Source: a virus. Taken from it: 64,000 bases of DNA. A program made the position numbers and the translations under genes. The number at the start of each line of letters is the position of its first letter. The first letter of the stretch is position 1. The stretch spans positions 1 through 64,000 of IMG/VR virus record IMGVR_UViG_3300030328_002066. One strand, given 5' to 3'. Of this stretch, positions 5,814 to 12,406 are shown piece by piece. The notes under the pieces were generated by a model. It ran no database searches, was not told the origin of the DNA, and worked only from the letters and a program-made list of their open reading frames with translations.

Positions 5814-6355
5814 AAGTTTTAGTTGCTTGTGAATACAGTGGCAGAGTTCGAGATGCTTTTATAAGAGAAGGTCATTACGCTGTTTCTTGTGATCTATTAG
5901 AGACTGACGTAGAGGGACCTCACTATAAAGGTGATGTAACAGATATCTTAGATGATAACTGGGATTTAATGATTGCTCATCCTCCTTGTACACATTTAGC
6001 TGTATCAGGAGCACGTTGGTTTAAAGATAAACAACAAGAACAAAAAGAAGCTCTTGATTTTGTTAGGCTTCTCTTAGATGCGCCTATTAATAAGATTGCT
6101 TTAGAAAATCCTGTCTCTGTTATTTCTAGTAAGATCCGAAAACCGGATCAAATAATCCAGCCCTGGCAATTCGGTCATGGTGAAACTAAAGCTACTTGTC
6201 TCTGGCTTAAGAATCTTCCTAAGCTAGAACCTACAGATATTGTAGATGGACGAGAAGCTCGTGTACATATGTTACCGCCTAGTAAAGATAGGTGGAAACT
6301 TCGTTCTACTACTTATGAAGGTATTGCCGACGCTATGGCAACTCAATGGGGATAA
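5810..6355 (+). CDS. C5-cytosine-methyltransferase-like protein
   Basis: A 181-aa protein with an N-terminal Rossmann-type start (MKVLVACEYSGRVRDAF) and the sequence HPPCTHLAVSGA, which corresponds to the PPC catalytic motif IV of C5-cytosine methyltransferases, followed by LENPVS in the place of motif VI (ENV). It is about half the length of a normal methyltransferase and has no visible target-recognition domain. Related short proteins are common in phages as 'DNA cytosine methyltransferase', with unproven activity. It may modify phage DNA or act on nucleotides. ATG 5810 overlaps the upstream stop. Confidence 0.6.
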   Translation: MKVLVACEYSGRVRDAFIREGHYAVSCDLLETDVEGPHYKGDVTDILDDNWDLMIAHPPCTHLAVSGARWFKDKQQEQKEALDFVRLLLDAPINKIALENPVSVISSKIRKPDQIIQPWQFGHGETKATCLWLKNLPKLEPTDIVDGREARVHMLPPSKDRWKLRSTTYEGIADAMATQWG

Positions 6356-6356
6356 A

Positions 6357-6524
6357 ATGGATATTGATTACACAGAACCGTTTGAAGGTGATGATTACTT
6401 TCCAATTGAGGGGATTGATTACCCTGCTTATGACGAACACTCTTTAAATGAACATCTTAAATGGAAACCTATAAGGTTTAACCCTAACTTTTGGGATGCT
6501 AATGATGAAGATATCCCTTTCTAA
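6357..6524 (+). CDS. acidic hypothetical protein (55 aa)
   Basis: A 55-aa acidic protein (MDIDYTEPFEGDDYFPIEGI and onward, ending DANDEDIPF). The start at 6357 was chosen because it directly follows the stop of the methyltransferase-like gene (GGGGATAAAATGG); a longer in-frame ORF would overlap that gene deeply. The DEDIPF end is reminiscent of the acidic tails of ssDNA-binding proteins that recruit replication partners, but there is no OB fold. Function unknown. Confidence 0.6.
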   Translation: MDIDYTEPFEGDDYFPIEGIDYPAYDEHSLNEHLKWKPIRFNPNFWDANDEDIPF

Positions 6525-6888
6525 TCTTGTTGATCAAGCAAGAAAAATAGCAGAGACATCTAACCAAAGAAAAAAACATGTCTCCGTTATACTAAGAAAT
6601 AACAAAATCCTTGCGGCAGAAGCTAATGGTTTTGAAGTACCTAGTTCTTATGCTTACAGAGGATACCGTAGTCTTCATAGCGAAATCCACGCTTTTATGA
6701 AAGTAAAACAAAGACAGGACTTAGTGCTATATAATTTTAGATTTAACAATCAAGGAAATCTAAGAATAGCAAAACCATGTAAACTTTGTTTGCCCTGGTG
6801 TGAGACTATCTTTAAAGATATTTATTATTCAACAGATGAAGGCACTGTTGTAAAACTTATTAAGGAAATTTCTAATGTATCATCCTAG
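6502..6888 (+). CDS. cytidine/dCMP deaminase-like protein
   Basis: About 128 aa with the zinc-deaminase signature: HSEIHAF (H and the catalytic E) near residues 55-61 and KPCKLCLPWCE (PCxxC) near 90-100. The family deaminates cytosine nucleosides or dCMP; beside ThyX, dUTPase and dNMP kinase it fits dCMP to dUMP supply for thymidylate synthesis. The start lies inside the end of the previous gene; ATG 6496, 6502 and 6505 are all possible and GGGA favours 6502 or 6505. Substrate cannot be told from sequence. Confidence 0.65.
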   Translation: MMKISLSNLVDQARKIAETSNQRKKHVSVILRNNKILAAEANGFEVPSSYAYRGYRSLHSEIHAFMKVKQRQDLVLYNFRFNNQGNLRIAKPCKLCLPWCETIFKDIYYSTDEGTVVKLIKEISNVSS

Positions 6889-7102
6889 TGTTTATGAGAT
6901 TATTAAAAAAGAATACGATGTAAGGCTTGATGACGGGACTGTCCTTAATATAACTGCAGACGAGCATGACTTCGGTGTCTTTAAGTTGACCGATACATCA
7001 AGTGTGTGGGAAGAAGTCCCAGCACATTCTTATTTGGAATATTTGGCAAACGTTATCTTTAAGGATATCGAAAGAGGAGAGTACAATGGAACAACTTCTT
7101 GA
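6875..7102 (+). CDS. hypothetical protein (75 aa)
   Basis: A 75-aa soluble protein with no recognised domain. AAGGAAATTTCTA before ATG 6875 is a good ribosome-binding site inside the end of the deaminase gene; the overlap is 14 bases. Its end overlaps the next gene (7086). The context is nucleotide metabolism, but there is no motif to support such a role. Confidence 0.65.
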   Translation: MYHPSVYEIIKKEYDVRLDDGTVLNITADEHDFGVFKLTDTSSVWEEVPAHSYLEYLANVIFKDIERGEYNGTTS

Positions 7103-7319
7103 TAGAGTTGACCGCATAACGATTTGGGATGGAATTATTCACGCTAATACTTGGAGTTGTGGGTGTTGTTCTGATACTCTTTCAAGTCATGAAGATGAAT
7201 ATGGATATTCTGAAGAAATAAACACTCAGTTAGTTTCTGATTATATTACGAGAGAACTAAAACGTTTGTCAAAGCTGCTAGATCAGCTGAAAGAGCTAGA
7301 AGATAATGTACATGGCTGA
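7086..7319 (+). CDS. hypothetical protein with CGCC motif (77 aa)
   Basis: 77 aa, starting at ATG 7086 after AGAGGAGAGTACA, a strong ribosome-binding site that decides against the longer ORF start at 7002. The N-terminal half has a Cys cluster (WSCGCCSDTL) and the C-terminal half is a probable coiled coil (RELKRLSKLLDQLKELED). I do not recognise the family. The start overlaps the previous stop. Confidence 0.65.
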   Translation: MEQLLDRVDRITIWDGIIHANTWSCGCCSDTLSSHEDEYGYSEEINTQLVSDYITRELKRLSKLLDQLKELEDNVHG

Positions 7320-7518
7320 TAACAATAAGTCGGACGGGTTTTATGTAAATAACTCTACTGTTTTTATTAAGAAATCTCATGTTCCCTATCCTATGGGAAG
7401 CTTGAAACTTCGATATGAAATAGATCAACACAAGAACCGTCTTGCAGATGAACTTACCGCCTGGATTCAGCTAGGTAAGGAAAACGAAAGGGCTATTAAT
7501 GATTCTGAGAGAGACTGA
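7312..7518 (+). CDS. hypothetical protein (68 aa)
   Basis: A 68- to 70-aa soluble protein. ATG 7306 or 7312 are both possible; both lie inside the preceding gene's end and neither has a strong ribosome-binding site. The C-terminal half is charged and helical (LRYEIDQHKNRLADELTAWI). Its end overlaps the start of the ThyX gene by 20 bases. Function unknown. Confidence 0.55.
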   Translation: MADNNKSDGFYVNNSTVFIKKSHVPYPMGSLKLRYEIDQHKNRLADELTAWIQLGKENERAINDSERD

Positions 7519-8182
7519 CGGAAGATTTATCCAAGAATATGAGCCTGTTACTTTCATTGATAAAATGGGAGACGACTATGCTGTATGCAATGCCGCTCGT
7601 GTTTCATTCGATAAGGAAGCGGGGTCTTATACCCCAGAAGCTAACCAAAAGCTTCTTCATTACTTGGCAAATCATGATCATTGGTCCCCTTTTGCCCACG
7701 TACATTTCAAGTTTAAATTCCGAGCCCCTATCTTTATTGCTAGGCAGTTTGTCAAGCACCAAGTAGGATTTGCTTGGAACGAAGTAAGTCGCCGCTATGT
7801 ATCTGAAGATCCTATGTTCTGGATACCAGACGCTTGGAGAAAAAGACCTTCTAATATTAAGCAAGGTTCTACTGAAGAAAACGCGGTTGAAGTTAAAGAA
7901 GATTTACTAACCGAATACGTAAATCAAATGTACGAACACGCACAAGATTATCGTCTTATGATTAAACAAGGGGTTTGTCCTGAACAAGTCCGAGCTATCA
8001 TGCCCCAGGCTATGATGACTGAGTGGATTTGGACGGGATCTCTTCAAGCATGGTGGCGTTTCTTTGAACTAAGAAGCGACAAACATGCTCAAGCTGAGTG
8101 TTGGCCCTATGCCGATGCTGTTCAAACAGAAATTCTTAAACACTTTCCTATGTCTTGGAAAGCATTACAAGGAACTGACTAA
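7499..8182 (+). CDS. thyX: flavin-dependent thymidylate synthase ThyX
   Basis: It makes dTMP from dUMP using methylene-tetrahydrofolate, FAD and NADPH. The signature region RQFVKHQVGFAWNEVSRRY (residues about 82-100) is the ThyX motif with the conserved S-x-R-Y end, and the N-terminal ARVSFDKE and C-terminal WRFFELRSDKHAQAE blocks also match. At 227 aa it has the usual length. T7 has no thymidylate synthase; with deaminase, dUTPase, dNMP kinase and ribonucleotide reductase it completes a phage dTTP pathway. The ATG lies inside the end of the previous gene and the stop TAA overlaps the next ATG (TAATG). Confidence 0.92.
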   Translation: MILRETDGRFIQEYEPVTFIDKMGDDYAVCNAARVSFDKEAGSYTPEANQKLLHYLANHDHWSPFAHVHFKFKFRAPIFIARQFVKHQVGFAWNEVSRRYVSEDPMFWIPDAWRKRPSNIKQGSTEENAVEVKEDLLTEYVNQMYEHAQDYRLMIKQGVCPEQVRAIMPQAMMTEWIWTGSLQAWWRFFELRSDKHAQAECWPYADAVQTEILKHFPMSWKALQGTD

Positions 8183-8595
8183 TGCCTAACTGGTGCGAAA
8201 ACAGAGTAACTATTTCGTTTGATGTTATTGAAGATAAAAAGCTCTTCATTAACCGATGTCTTACAGAAGCTGAAGATGAACCCGGCACTTACTTTCTAGA
8301 TTTTCATAAGATCCGACCTTTGGGTTTGGGCGAAGATGAGAACGGTGATCCTAAATGGGATTATAATGTAGCTGTAGATCTTTGGGGAACTAAGTGGGAA
8401 ATCGGAGACACCGTAGTTGATCAAGTTTGGGTAGAAGATGACGAAGATCTCTGGCTCCAAATGTACTTTGAGACAGCTTGGTCTCCTCCAGAAGGAATCT
8501 ACAACGAGCTTAATGCTATGTTTGATGATGCTCACATCTCTTGGTTTTATGACGAGCCTGGTATGGAATTTGCTGGGTATCTAAATAACGAATAA
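8182..8595 (+). CDS. Api92/DUF1281-like ferredoxin-fold protein
   Basis: 137 aa beginning MPNWCENRVTISF, with YNVAVDLWGTKWEI and FETAWSPPEGI. These are the three conserved blocks of the Api92-like (DUF1281) family found in phages and plasmids, whose predicted fold is ferredoxin-like and whose role is unknown. It is strongly acidic. It starts on the stop of thyX (TAATG) and ends seven bases before the first tRNA, so the tRNAs are probably on the same transcript. Confidence 0.7.
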   Translation: MPNWCENRVTISFDVIEDKKLFINRCLTEAEDEPGTYFLDFHKIRPLGLGEDENGDPKWDYNVAVDLWGTKWEIGDTVVDQVWVEDDEDLWLQMYFETAWSPPEGIYNELNAMFDDAHISWFYDEPGMEFAGYLNNE

Positions 8596-8601
8596 GGTTT
8601 G

Positions 8602-8674
<73 letters not shown>

Positions 8675-8677
8675 TTA

Positions 8678-8757
8678 GCACTGGCTAGCTGCGTTGGCGT
8701 GTAGCGGGTGACTTATAATCGCCGTCATTTCCGCAGGTTCGAATCCTGCCCGGTGCA
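8678..8757 (+). tRNA. tRNA-Ile (TAT)
   Basis: Acceptor GCACTGG/CCGGTGC, anticodon stem GGTGA/TCGCC with loop CTTATAA (anticodon TAT), T arm GCAGG-TTCGAAT-CCTGC. The variable loop is slightly long (nine bases). It reads the AUA codon. Confidence 0.75.
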
Positions 8758-8763
8758 TTTAGG

Positions 8764-8806
8764 TTATTGGCAAGGATTCAATCGCGAGTAAGCGCCTTGT
8801 CAATAA
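8764..8806 (+). other. 12-bp hairpin between tRNAs
   Basis: TTATTGGCAAGG (8764-8775) pairs with CCTTGTCAATAA (8795-8806), one G-U, 19-base loop. It sits between two tRNA genes and lacks a U-run, so it is more likely an RNA-processing site or small RNA than a terminator. Confidence 0.55.
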
Positions 8807-8812
8807 TCTATA

Positions 8813-8886
8813 GGGCCGATAGCTTAGCGGTCCAAAGCTGTCGACTCATAATCGATAGATCGTCGGTTCGAATCCGACTCGGCCCA
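8813..8886 (+). tRNA. tRNA with CAT anticodon (Met or Ile2)
   Basis: Acceptor GGGCCGA/TCGGCCC, anticodon stem GTCGA/TCGAT with loop CTCATAA, T arm GTCGG-TTCGAAT-CCGAC, discriminator A. CAT can be elongator Met or lysidine-modified Ile2; the bases flanking the anticodon fit both. Confidence 0.85.
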
Positions 8887-8898
8887 TTGGAGAATACT

Positions 8899-9039
8899 AT
8901 GTCAAAGTTTTGGGAAGACTTGGCTAAGTACGTTGTAGAAAAACTTGAAAAACAAGAAACATCTAATACAAACGTAACTTTAATAGATAAACTTAAATCT
9001 TTTATCAACAAGGATAATGATAATGAGAGACAAACCTAA
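8899..9039 (+). CDS. small hypothetical protein (46 aa)
   Basis: ATG 8899 follows TTGGAGAATACT, a good ribosome-binding site, twelve bases after the tRNA; the longer in-frame ORF would read through the tRNA and is rejected. The product MSKFWEDLAKYVVEKLEKQE and 26 more residues is helical and highly charged. No family recognised. Its end overlaps the next gene. Confidence 0.6.
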   Translation: MSKFWEDLAKYVVEKLEKQETSNTNVTLIDKLKSFINKDNDNERQT

Positions 9040-9214
9040 TTGGGAATCTATGTGTCGTGCTCTTTGGTGGTGCATTGAACTCGGTGCAGGAGATGACATC
9101 GATGAACTTATGAGGTATATTGAAAAATTTATTCGTCATGGTGATGCTGAAGTAGATCATTACGAACAAATTAGGTACGAAGAAGATAAGGAACTAAATA
9201 ATGGCGAAGAATAG
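9023..9214 (+). CDS. small hypothetical protein (63 aa)
   Basis: The start at 9023 has AAGGA eight bases upstream, better than the in-frame ATG at 9017. The protein is a 63-aa acidic helical product (MRDKPNWESMCRALWWCIEL and onward). No recognised domain. It overlaps both neighbours in the cluster of micro-genes between the two tRNA groups. Confidence 0.6.
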   Translation: MRDKPNWESMCRALWWCIELGAGDDIDELMRYIEKFIRHGDAEVDHYEQIRYEEDKELNNGEE

Positions 9215-9338
9215 TTACCAGCTTTCACTAAGCGTAAGAAACTGGACTAAAGTAGGCAAGCCCCGCCGATCAAAGAAAGGTAAGGGAAATGCTCCCTCAC
9301 GTACTTCTCGTTCGGGTAACGGAAAAAGGATTCGATAA
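9201..9338 (+). CDS. basic micro-protein (45 aa)
   Basis: A 45-aa very basic protein, MAKNSYQLSLSVRNWTKVGK then PRRSKKGKGN and an Arg/Ser-rich tail ending GKRIR. AAGGAACTAAATA precedes ATG 9201 at good spacing, and its stop overlaps the next start (TAATG at 9336-9340). It is below normal gene-calling length but fits the operon exactly. The charge suggests nucleic-acid binding; unknown otherwise. Confidence 0.7.
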   Translation: MAKNSYQLSLSVRNWTKVGKPRRSKKGKGNAPSRTSRSGNGKRIR

Positions 9339-9589
9339 TGAGCGTTTTTAGAGAGATTGAACACGAAGTAGAATGTTGGATAGCAGAATCTGGTCCTAGT
9401 TATTACGGAGCTGATAATAAAACTGAAGCGTGGGAAGATGAAATTGATAACTTTGTAAACGAAGTTGCAAGCGAAATTTACGAAGATCTTGATGCTATGA
9501 TTGACGATTGGTGTGAAAGACATCTTCGGGATCGTGTTAATACTTGGATAGATACCTTGCCTGAAAACGAGGAAGAAGATGAAACTTAA
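9338..9589 (+). CDS. acidic hypothetical protein (83 aa)
   Basis: A strongly acidic 83-aa helical protein (DEIDNFVNEVASEIYEDLDA in the middle, ending ENEEEDET). ATG 9338 overlaps the stop of the basic micro-protein; a basic and an acidic protein translated together could form a complex, which is inference. Its end overlaps the dockerin-like gene by 11 bases. Confidence 0.65.
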   Translation: MSVFREIEHEVECWIAESGPSYYGADNKTEAWEDEIDNFVNEVASEIYEDLDAMIDDWCERHLRDRVNTWIDTLPENEEEDET

Positions 9590-10172
9590 TAAGATACCTG
9601 TCTTTATTGTTTTATTTATAACATCTTGTTTGCTAGCCGATCAACTATGCGCTCCTCCTTTGCCTTTCTTTGAAGTAAACAGAGAAAGTCTAGGTAACGG
9701 GTGGGTTCATACTACTGGTGAAGTGGTAAGAGAAACAAGAAAAGTTGAAGTAAATTACATTGATAATAGAGAAGATCCAGGGTTGTTGTTTGACTCGCAG
9801 GGTTATGTAATTCTCACTAATCTTAGTGACTCTCGCTTTAGGCGAATCAAATACCGACATACTGTAGACTTACCAAAAGGTTCTTATATTGTACACCAAG
9901 AAAGAGATTGGTATCAAGTATGCGCTGAAGACGGAGAAGTAATTTTCTTTGTATCTAATCGCGTAGGCTCGTGGCCTATAACACACCACTGGGCTTATAG
10001 CGTAGAGATTAGTCCTTACGGCGATCTAAACGGAGATGGCTGTGTAGACGGATCTGATCTTGGTCTTGTTATGTCAGCGTGGGGTACAGACCTAGCTGAC
10101 TTTAATAATGATGGAATTACTAACGGTTTAGACGTTGGTATCTTTTTTGAAAACTGGACAGGAAATTGTTAA
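9579..10172 (+). CDS. secreted or lipid-anchored protein with type I dockerin-like repeats
   Basis: 197 aa. The N-terminus is an export signal (MKLNKIPVFIVLFITSCLLA); ITSC at residues 14-17 fits a lipobox, so lipid anchoring is possible. The C-terminal 45 residues hold two Ca-binding dockerin-like repeats, GDLNGDGCVDGSDLGLVMSA and ADFNNDGITNGLDVGIFFEN, each with the D-x-N-x-D-G loop. The form DLNGDGxVDGxDL...WG is characteristic of planctomycete secreted proteins. The middle region is not recognised. A dockerin on a phage protein is unusual: it may attach to host cell-surface partners or be a host gene captured by the phage. Confidence 0.75.
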   Translation: MKLNKIPVFIVLFITSCLLADQLCAPPLPFFEVNRESLGNGWVHTTGEVVRETRKVEVNYIDNREDPGLLFDSQGYVILTNLSDSRFRRIKYRHTVDLPKGSYIVHQERDWYQVCAEDGEVIFFVSNRVGSWPITHHWAYSVEISPYGDLNGDGCVDGSDLGLVMSAWGTDLADFNNDGITNGLDVGIFFENWTGNC

Positions 10173-10405
10173 TGGCTAAGCAACTTTATGATATTATTAT
10201 TGACGTATGTGAAACTACTTGGTCTACTGCTGAAGTCGTTGTTGAAGCTGAAAGCATGGAAGAAGCTATTGCTGAGTTTAAAGAAGATCCTTGGAACCAC
10301 GACTGGAGTAATTGGTCAATTCACGACAGCGAAGTTCAAGACTGGAGTGTTGATGAAGACGAAACCAAAAGAAGTAATCTTTGCCATCTTGACGAGGACG
10401 AATGA
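10172..10405 (+). CDS. acidic hypothetical protein (77 aa)
   Basis: 77 aa starting at ATG 10172, which overlaps the previous stop (TTAATGG) and has GGAAAT upstream. The first 45 residues (YDIIIDVCETTWSTAEVVVE, then AESMEEAIAEF) have the pattern of a small beta-alpha-beta domain often seen in phage acidic proteins; the tail is Asp/Glu/Trp-rich. No family recognised. Confidence 0.65.
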   Translation: MAKQLYDIIIDVCETTWSTAEVVVEAESMEEAIAEFKEDPWNHDWSNWSIHDSEVQDWSVDEDETKRSNLCHLDEDE

Positions 10406-10515
10406 AACTAAGAAGGTTATCGCTTTGGATTAAACGATGTAAGAAAAATCCTTACTATATCCTTGAAGTATTCGCAAGATATGATGATTGGAACAGACCC
10501 CGGCCTTTGCCCTGA
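10402..10515 (+). CDS. basic micro-protein (37 aa)
   Basis: MKLRRLSLWIKRCKKNPYYI followed by LEVFARYDDWNRPRPLP. ATG 10402 overlaps the previous stop (ATGA), with GACGAGGACGA upstream. The N-terminal half is a basic amphipathic helix. Its 3' end overlaps the tRNA-Arg gene by seven bases. The reading frame fills the gap exactly, which supports it. Confidence 0.5.
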   Translation: MKLRRLSLWIKRCKKNPYYILEVFARYDDWNRPRPLP

Positions 10516-10582
10516 TAGCTCAGCTGGATAGAGCAACGGTCTTCTAAACCGTAGGTCGCAGGTTCGAGTCCTGCTCGGGGTG
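10509..10582 (+). tRNA. tRNA-Arg (TCT)
   Basis: Acceptor GCCCTGA/TCGGGGT (two G-U pairs, including the first), D arm GCTC/GAGC, anticodon stem ACGGT/ACCGT with loop CTTCTAA (anticodon TCT), T arm GCAGG-TTCGAGT-CCTGC. It reads AGA. Confidence 0.88.
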
Positions 10583-10587
10583 CTTTT

Positions 10588-10673
10588 GGCTCTGTGGCGG
10601 AATTGGCATACGCATTAGACTTAAAATCTAACGCCCTTTAACGGGCTTGGGGGTTCGAGTCCCCCCGGAGCTA
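10588..10673 (+). tRNA. tRNA-Leu (TAA)
   Basis: A class II tRNA with a long variable arm (GCCC TTTAAC GGGC). Anticodon stem TTAGA/TCTAA with loop CTTAAAA (anticodon TAA), T arm GGGGG-TTCGAGT-CCCCC, acceptor GGCTCTG/CGGAGCT. It reads UUA. Confidence 0.88.
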
Positions 10674-10676
10674 TTA

Positions 10677-11228
10677 ATGAACAAAGAAAAAATATATAAT
10701 ATCATAGCTGAGTTTATACCTAAAGCTAAACACCTGGCTCGTTTTACTCCCGATTGGACAGACGAAGATAGGGTTACTATTCTTTGGGTATGGGCTGTAG
10801 AAAACTATGATCGCTATGACTCAACTAAAGGTAATCTAACACAGTGGCTTAAAGGCTGCTCTCGACGTATTATTGATGTATATCGAAAGGAAAAAGGATC
10901 TATGCGTGAACAGAGTTATCCAGAAATTTATGATGACAATGGAGAACTAATTGATTTTGCACAGACAATCCCAGACTACCATAATATACATCCTCGCTAT
11001 GACGAAAGAGTATGGGCTCTAGTTCAAGAAGCTCTTGAAAACCTGCCTCCGGACAGTCGATGGATTCTTGAGGCTGTAGCTAAAAGAGATAGTTATAAAG
11101 AATCTAAAGGAGCTGAAGATGCTTTAGCTTTTTCTTTAGGTATAACTAAAAATGTAATGAGACACCGTCGAATGCGGGCTAAAGAGTTTATACGTGAATA
11201 CGTAGAAAGATTTAAAAATGGATCTTAA
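10677..11228 (+). CDS. ECF-sigma-like protein
   Basis: 183 aa from ATG 10677, three bases after the tRNA; the longer ORF start lies inside the tRNA. WAVENYDRYDSTKGNLTQWL and the following KGCSRRIIDVYRKEKG (residues about 40-75) match sigma-70 region 2 (YDPxKGxFxxWL...RxxIDxxRR). The C-terminal part (residues about 125-175: ALENLPPDSRWILEAVAKRD, then LAFSLGITKNVMRHRRMRAK) fits region 4 with a helix-turn-helix. Such a protein could direct host RNA polymerase to phage or host promoters, which is unusual in a phage with its own polymerases. No strong ribosome-binding site is visible. Confidence 0.6.
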   Translation: MNKEKIYNIIAEFIPKAKHLARFTPDWTDEDRVTILWVWAVENYDRYDSTKGNLTQWLKGCSRRIIDVYRKEKGSMREQSYPEIYDDNGELIDFAQTIPDYHNIHPRYDERVWALVQEALENLPPDSRWILEAVAKRDSYKESKGAEDALAFSLGITKNVMRHRRMRAKEFIREYVERFKNGS

Positions 11229-11727
11229 ATATTTAAACAAAATGCATAAGAAACTTGCTAAGAGAGGCAATGCAAGTTCTCAAATCGTAGCCTCAATGGC
11301 TTTCTTAGGTAAGCCTATGTATGAATCCTTTGCATCTGGTTTGCTTAGCATGGGAAATATTCATGCTCCTATTGAAAAAACTTGTAGACTATTTAACAAC
11401 CCTAAGTGGCAAGAAGTCATTGATGACTTAGCTATTAGGGGTAAAAGAGTCCCTGGTTTTGGTTCGGCCTTTTGTAAACAAGAAGATCCTATTATTGAAG
11501 AAGCTTTGGGACACCTTCCTAGCGCTATTATTCAAAGAGTAGAGAAAATTACAGAAGCTGTTCAAGTCACTTTTAATCCTAACCTACACCCAAACGCAGC
11601 AATGGCAACAGCAGCCTATGCGTATGCTAATGATATTCCTCCTACCGAAGCTCAATTTCTGGTATTGCAAGGAAGATTGGGAGTATGGAAAGAAATCTAT
11701 ATAGCTAACAGAAAGGATGTACTATGA
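11218..11727 (+). CDS. citrate-synthase-fold-like protein (C-terminal part)
   Basis: 169 aa resembling the C-terminal, CoA-binding half of citrate synthase/citryl-CoA lyases. FASGLLSMGNIHAPIEKTCR corresponds to the block with the first active His, GKRVPGFGSAFCKQEDP to PGFGHPxYKxxDP, and NAAMATAAYAYANDI...FLVLQGRLGVWKEIY to the helix block near the active Asp. The second active His (PGFGH) is Ser here and the active Asp position is not Asp, so ordinary citrate synthesis is unlikely. I infer a CoA- or acyl-binding or regulatory role. The match is by eye from motif order only. It overlaps both neighbours by short coupling overlaps. Confidence 0.45.
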   Translation: MDLKYLNKMHKKLAKRGNASSQIVASMAFLGKPMYESFASGLLSMGNIHAPIEKTCRLFNNPKWQEVIDDLAIRGKRVPGFGSAFCKQEDPIIEEALGHLPSAIIQRVEKITEAVQVTFNPNLHPNAAMATAAYAYANDIPPTEAQFLVLQGRLGVWKEIYIANRKDVL

Positions 11728-12179
11728 AACTTCACGATGCTTTTATGTCATCTAATGCATACTATGAATTATTTAGTAACACTTATGAATATAAGTGGAG
11801 CCCTGACAAGACACTTAGGATTACTGTCAATGAAAATGACGCTGATCTTAATATTAGTTATCATGACCACGCCGATGGAGATATCCAATATCTCGATGAA
11901 ACAGACGCTGACTTTTGGATAGGCGCTGTTCTATATTGGTATGATGCTATGGAACTTAGCGGATTTCATAAGATTCAAATTGACGCTATTGCTCGATTGG
12001 CTAAGTGGCTAAAGTTTGTCCCTCATGAAGAGCTTATTAAAAAATATGCGGTTCCTAATAAAGCTGAGGTTTTGACTTATGACGAACAAATTAATGCCCT
12101 GGCTAAGGATGAATATGATTTTGCAGTTCGTCTAAAGTCTCATAGAGATTCTTTTAAAAACGCTGAAGGGGCTGACTAA
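11724..12179 (+). CDS. hypothetical protein (151 aa)
   Basis: An acidic soluble protein of 151 aa with no recognised domain. The N-terminal half is beta-rich (YEYKWSPDKTLRITVNENDA) and the C-terminal half helical. ATG 11724 overlaps the previous stop (ATGA) and GAAAGGATGTACT gives a ribosome-binding site. It is part of the same operon; function unknown. Confidence 0.7.
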   Translation: MKLHDAFMSSNAYYELFSNTYEYKWSPDKTLRITVNENDADLNISYHDHADGDIQYLDETDADFWIGAVLYWYDAMELSGFHKIQIDAIARLAKWLKFVPHEELIKKYAVPNKAEVLTYDEQINALAKDEYDFAVRLKSHRDSFKNAEGAD

Positions 12180-12180
12180 G

Positions 12181-12360
12181 TTGGCAAAGGAAAAGAAATA
12201 TGGAATCTGGTGAAAGGCCGAAAAGACAAACGAAATTTCAACATGGGTCCTCGATGAATTACATGAAGTGGCTCTGTACAAAACAGAAGCCGCCGCAAGA
12301 AAAGAAATCAAACATTTCGTTCATCAAAAAAGATATGAAGTACGGCCCTATCGAAGATAG
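12181..12360 (+). pseudogene. small gene with in-frame UGA
   Basis: The frame beginning at TTG 12181 reads LAKEKKYGIW, then TGA at 12211-12213, then KAEKTNEISTWVLDELHEVA and LYKTEAAARKEIKHFVHQKR, ending YEVRPYRR at TAG 12358. The part after the stop looks like a real phage protein (a helix-rich charged domain ending in a beta strand), more so than the overlapping ORF at 12200. UGA is one change from Cys or Trp. TGA is an ordinary stop elsewhere in the window, so a nonsense mutation or sequencing error is likelier than a code change; readthrough is possible. Confidence 0.4.
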
Positions 12361-12406
12361 AGACTATGAAGATGACGTAGATCCTAACGCTTATGGAGAC
12401 TGGTAA
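12200..12406 (+). CDS. uncertain small protein (68 aa, or only its last 23 aa)
   Basis: ATG 12200 has AAAGGA at good spacing, but residues 1-45 look like an out-of-frame reading of the neighbouring gene (12181-12360). The last 23 residues, from Met at 12335 (MKYGPIEDRDYEDDVDPNAY and GDW), look like a genuine acidic peptide, and the stop overlaps the next start (TAATGC). So either the full ORF or a 23-aa gene is used. Confidence 0.35.
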   Translation: MESGERPKRQTKFQHGSSMNYMKWLCTKQKPPQEKKSNISFIKKDMKYGPIEDRDYEDDVDPNAYGDW

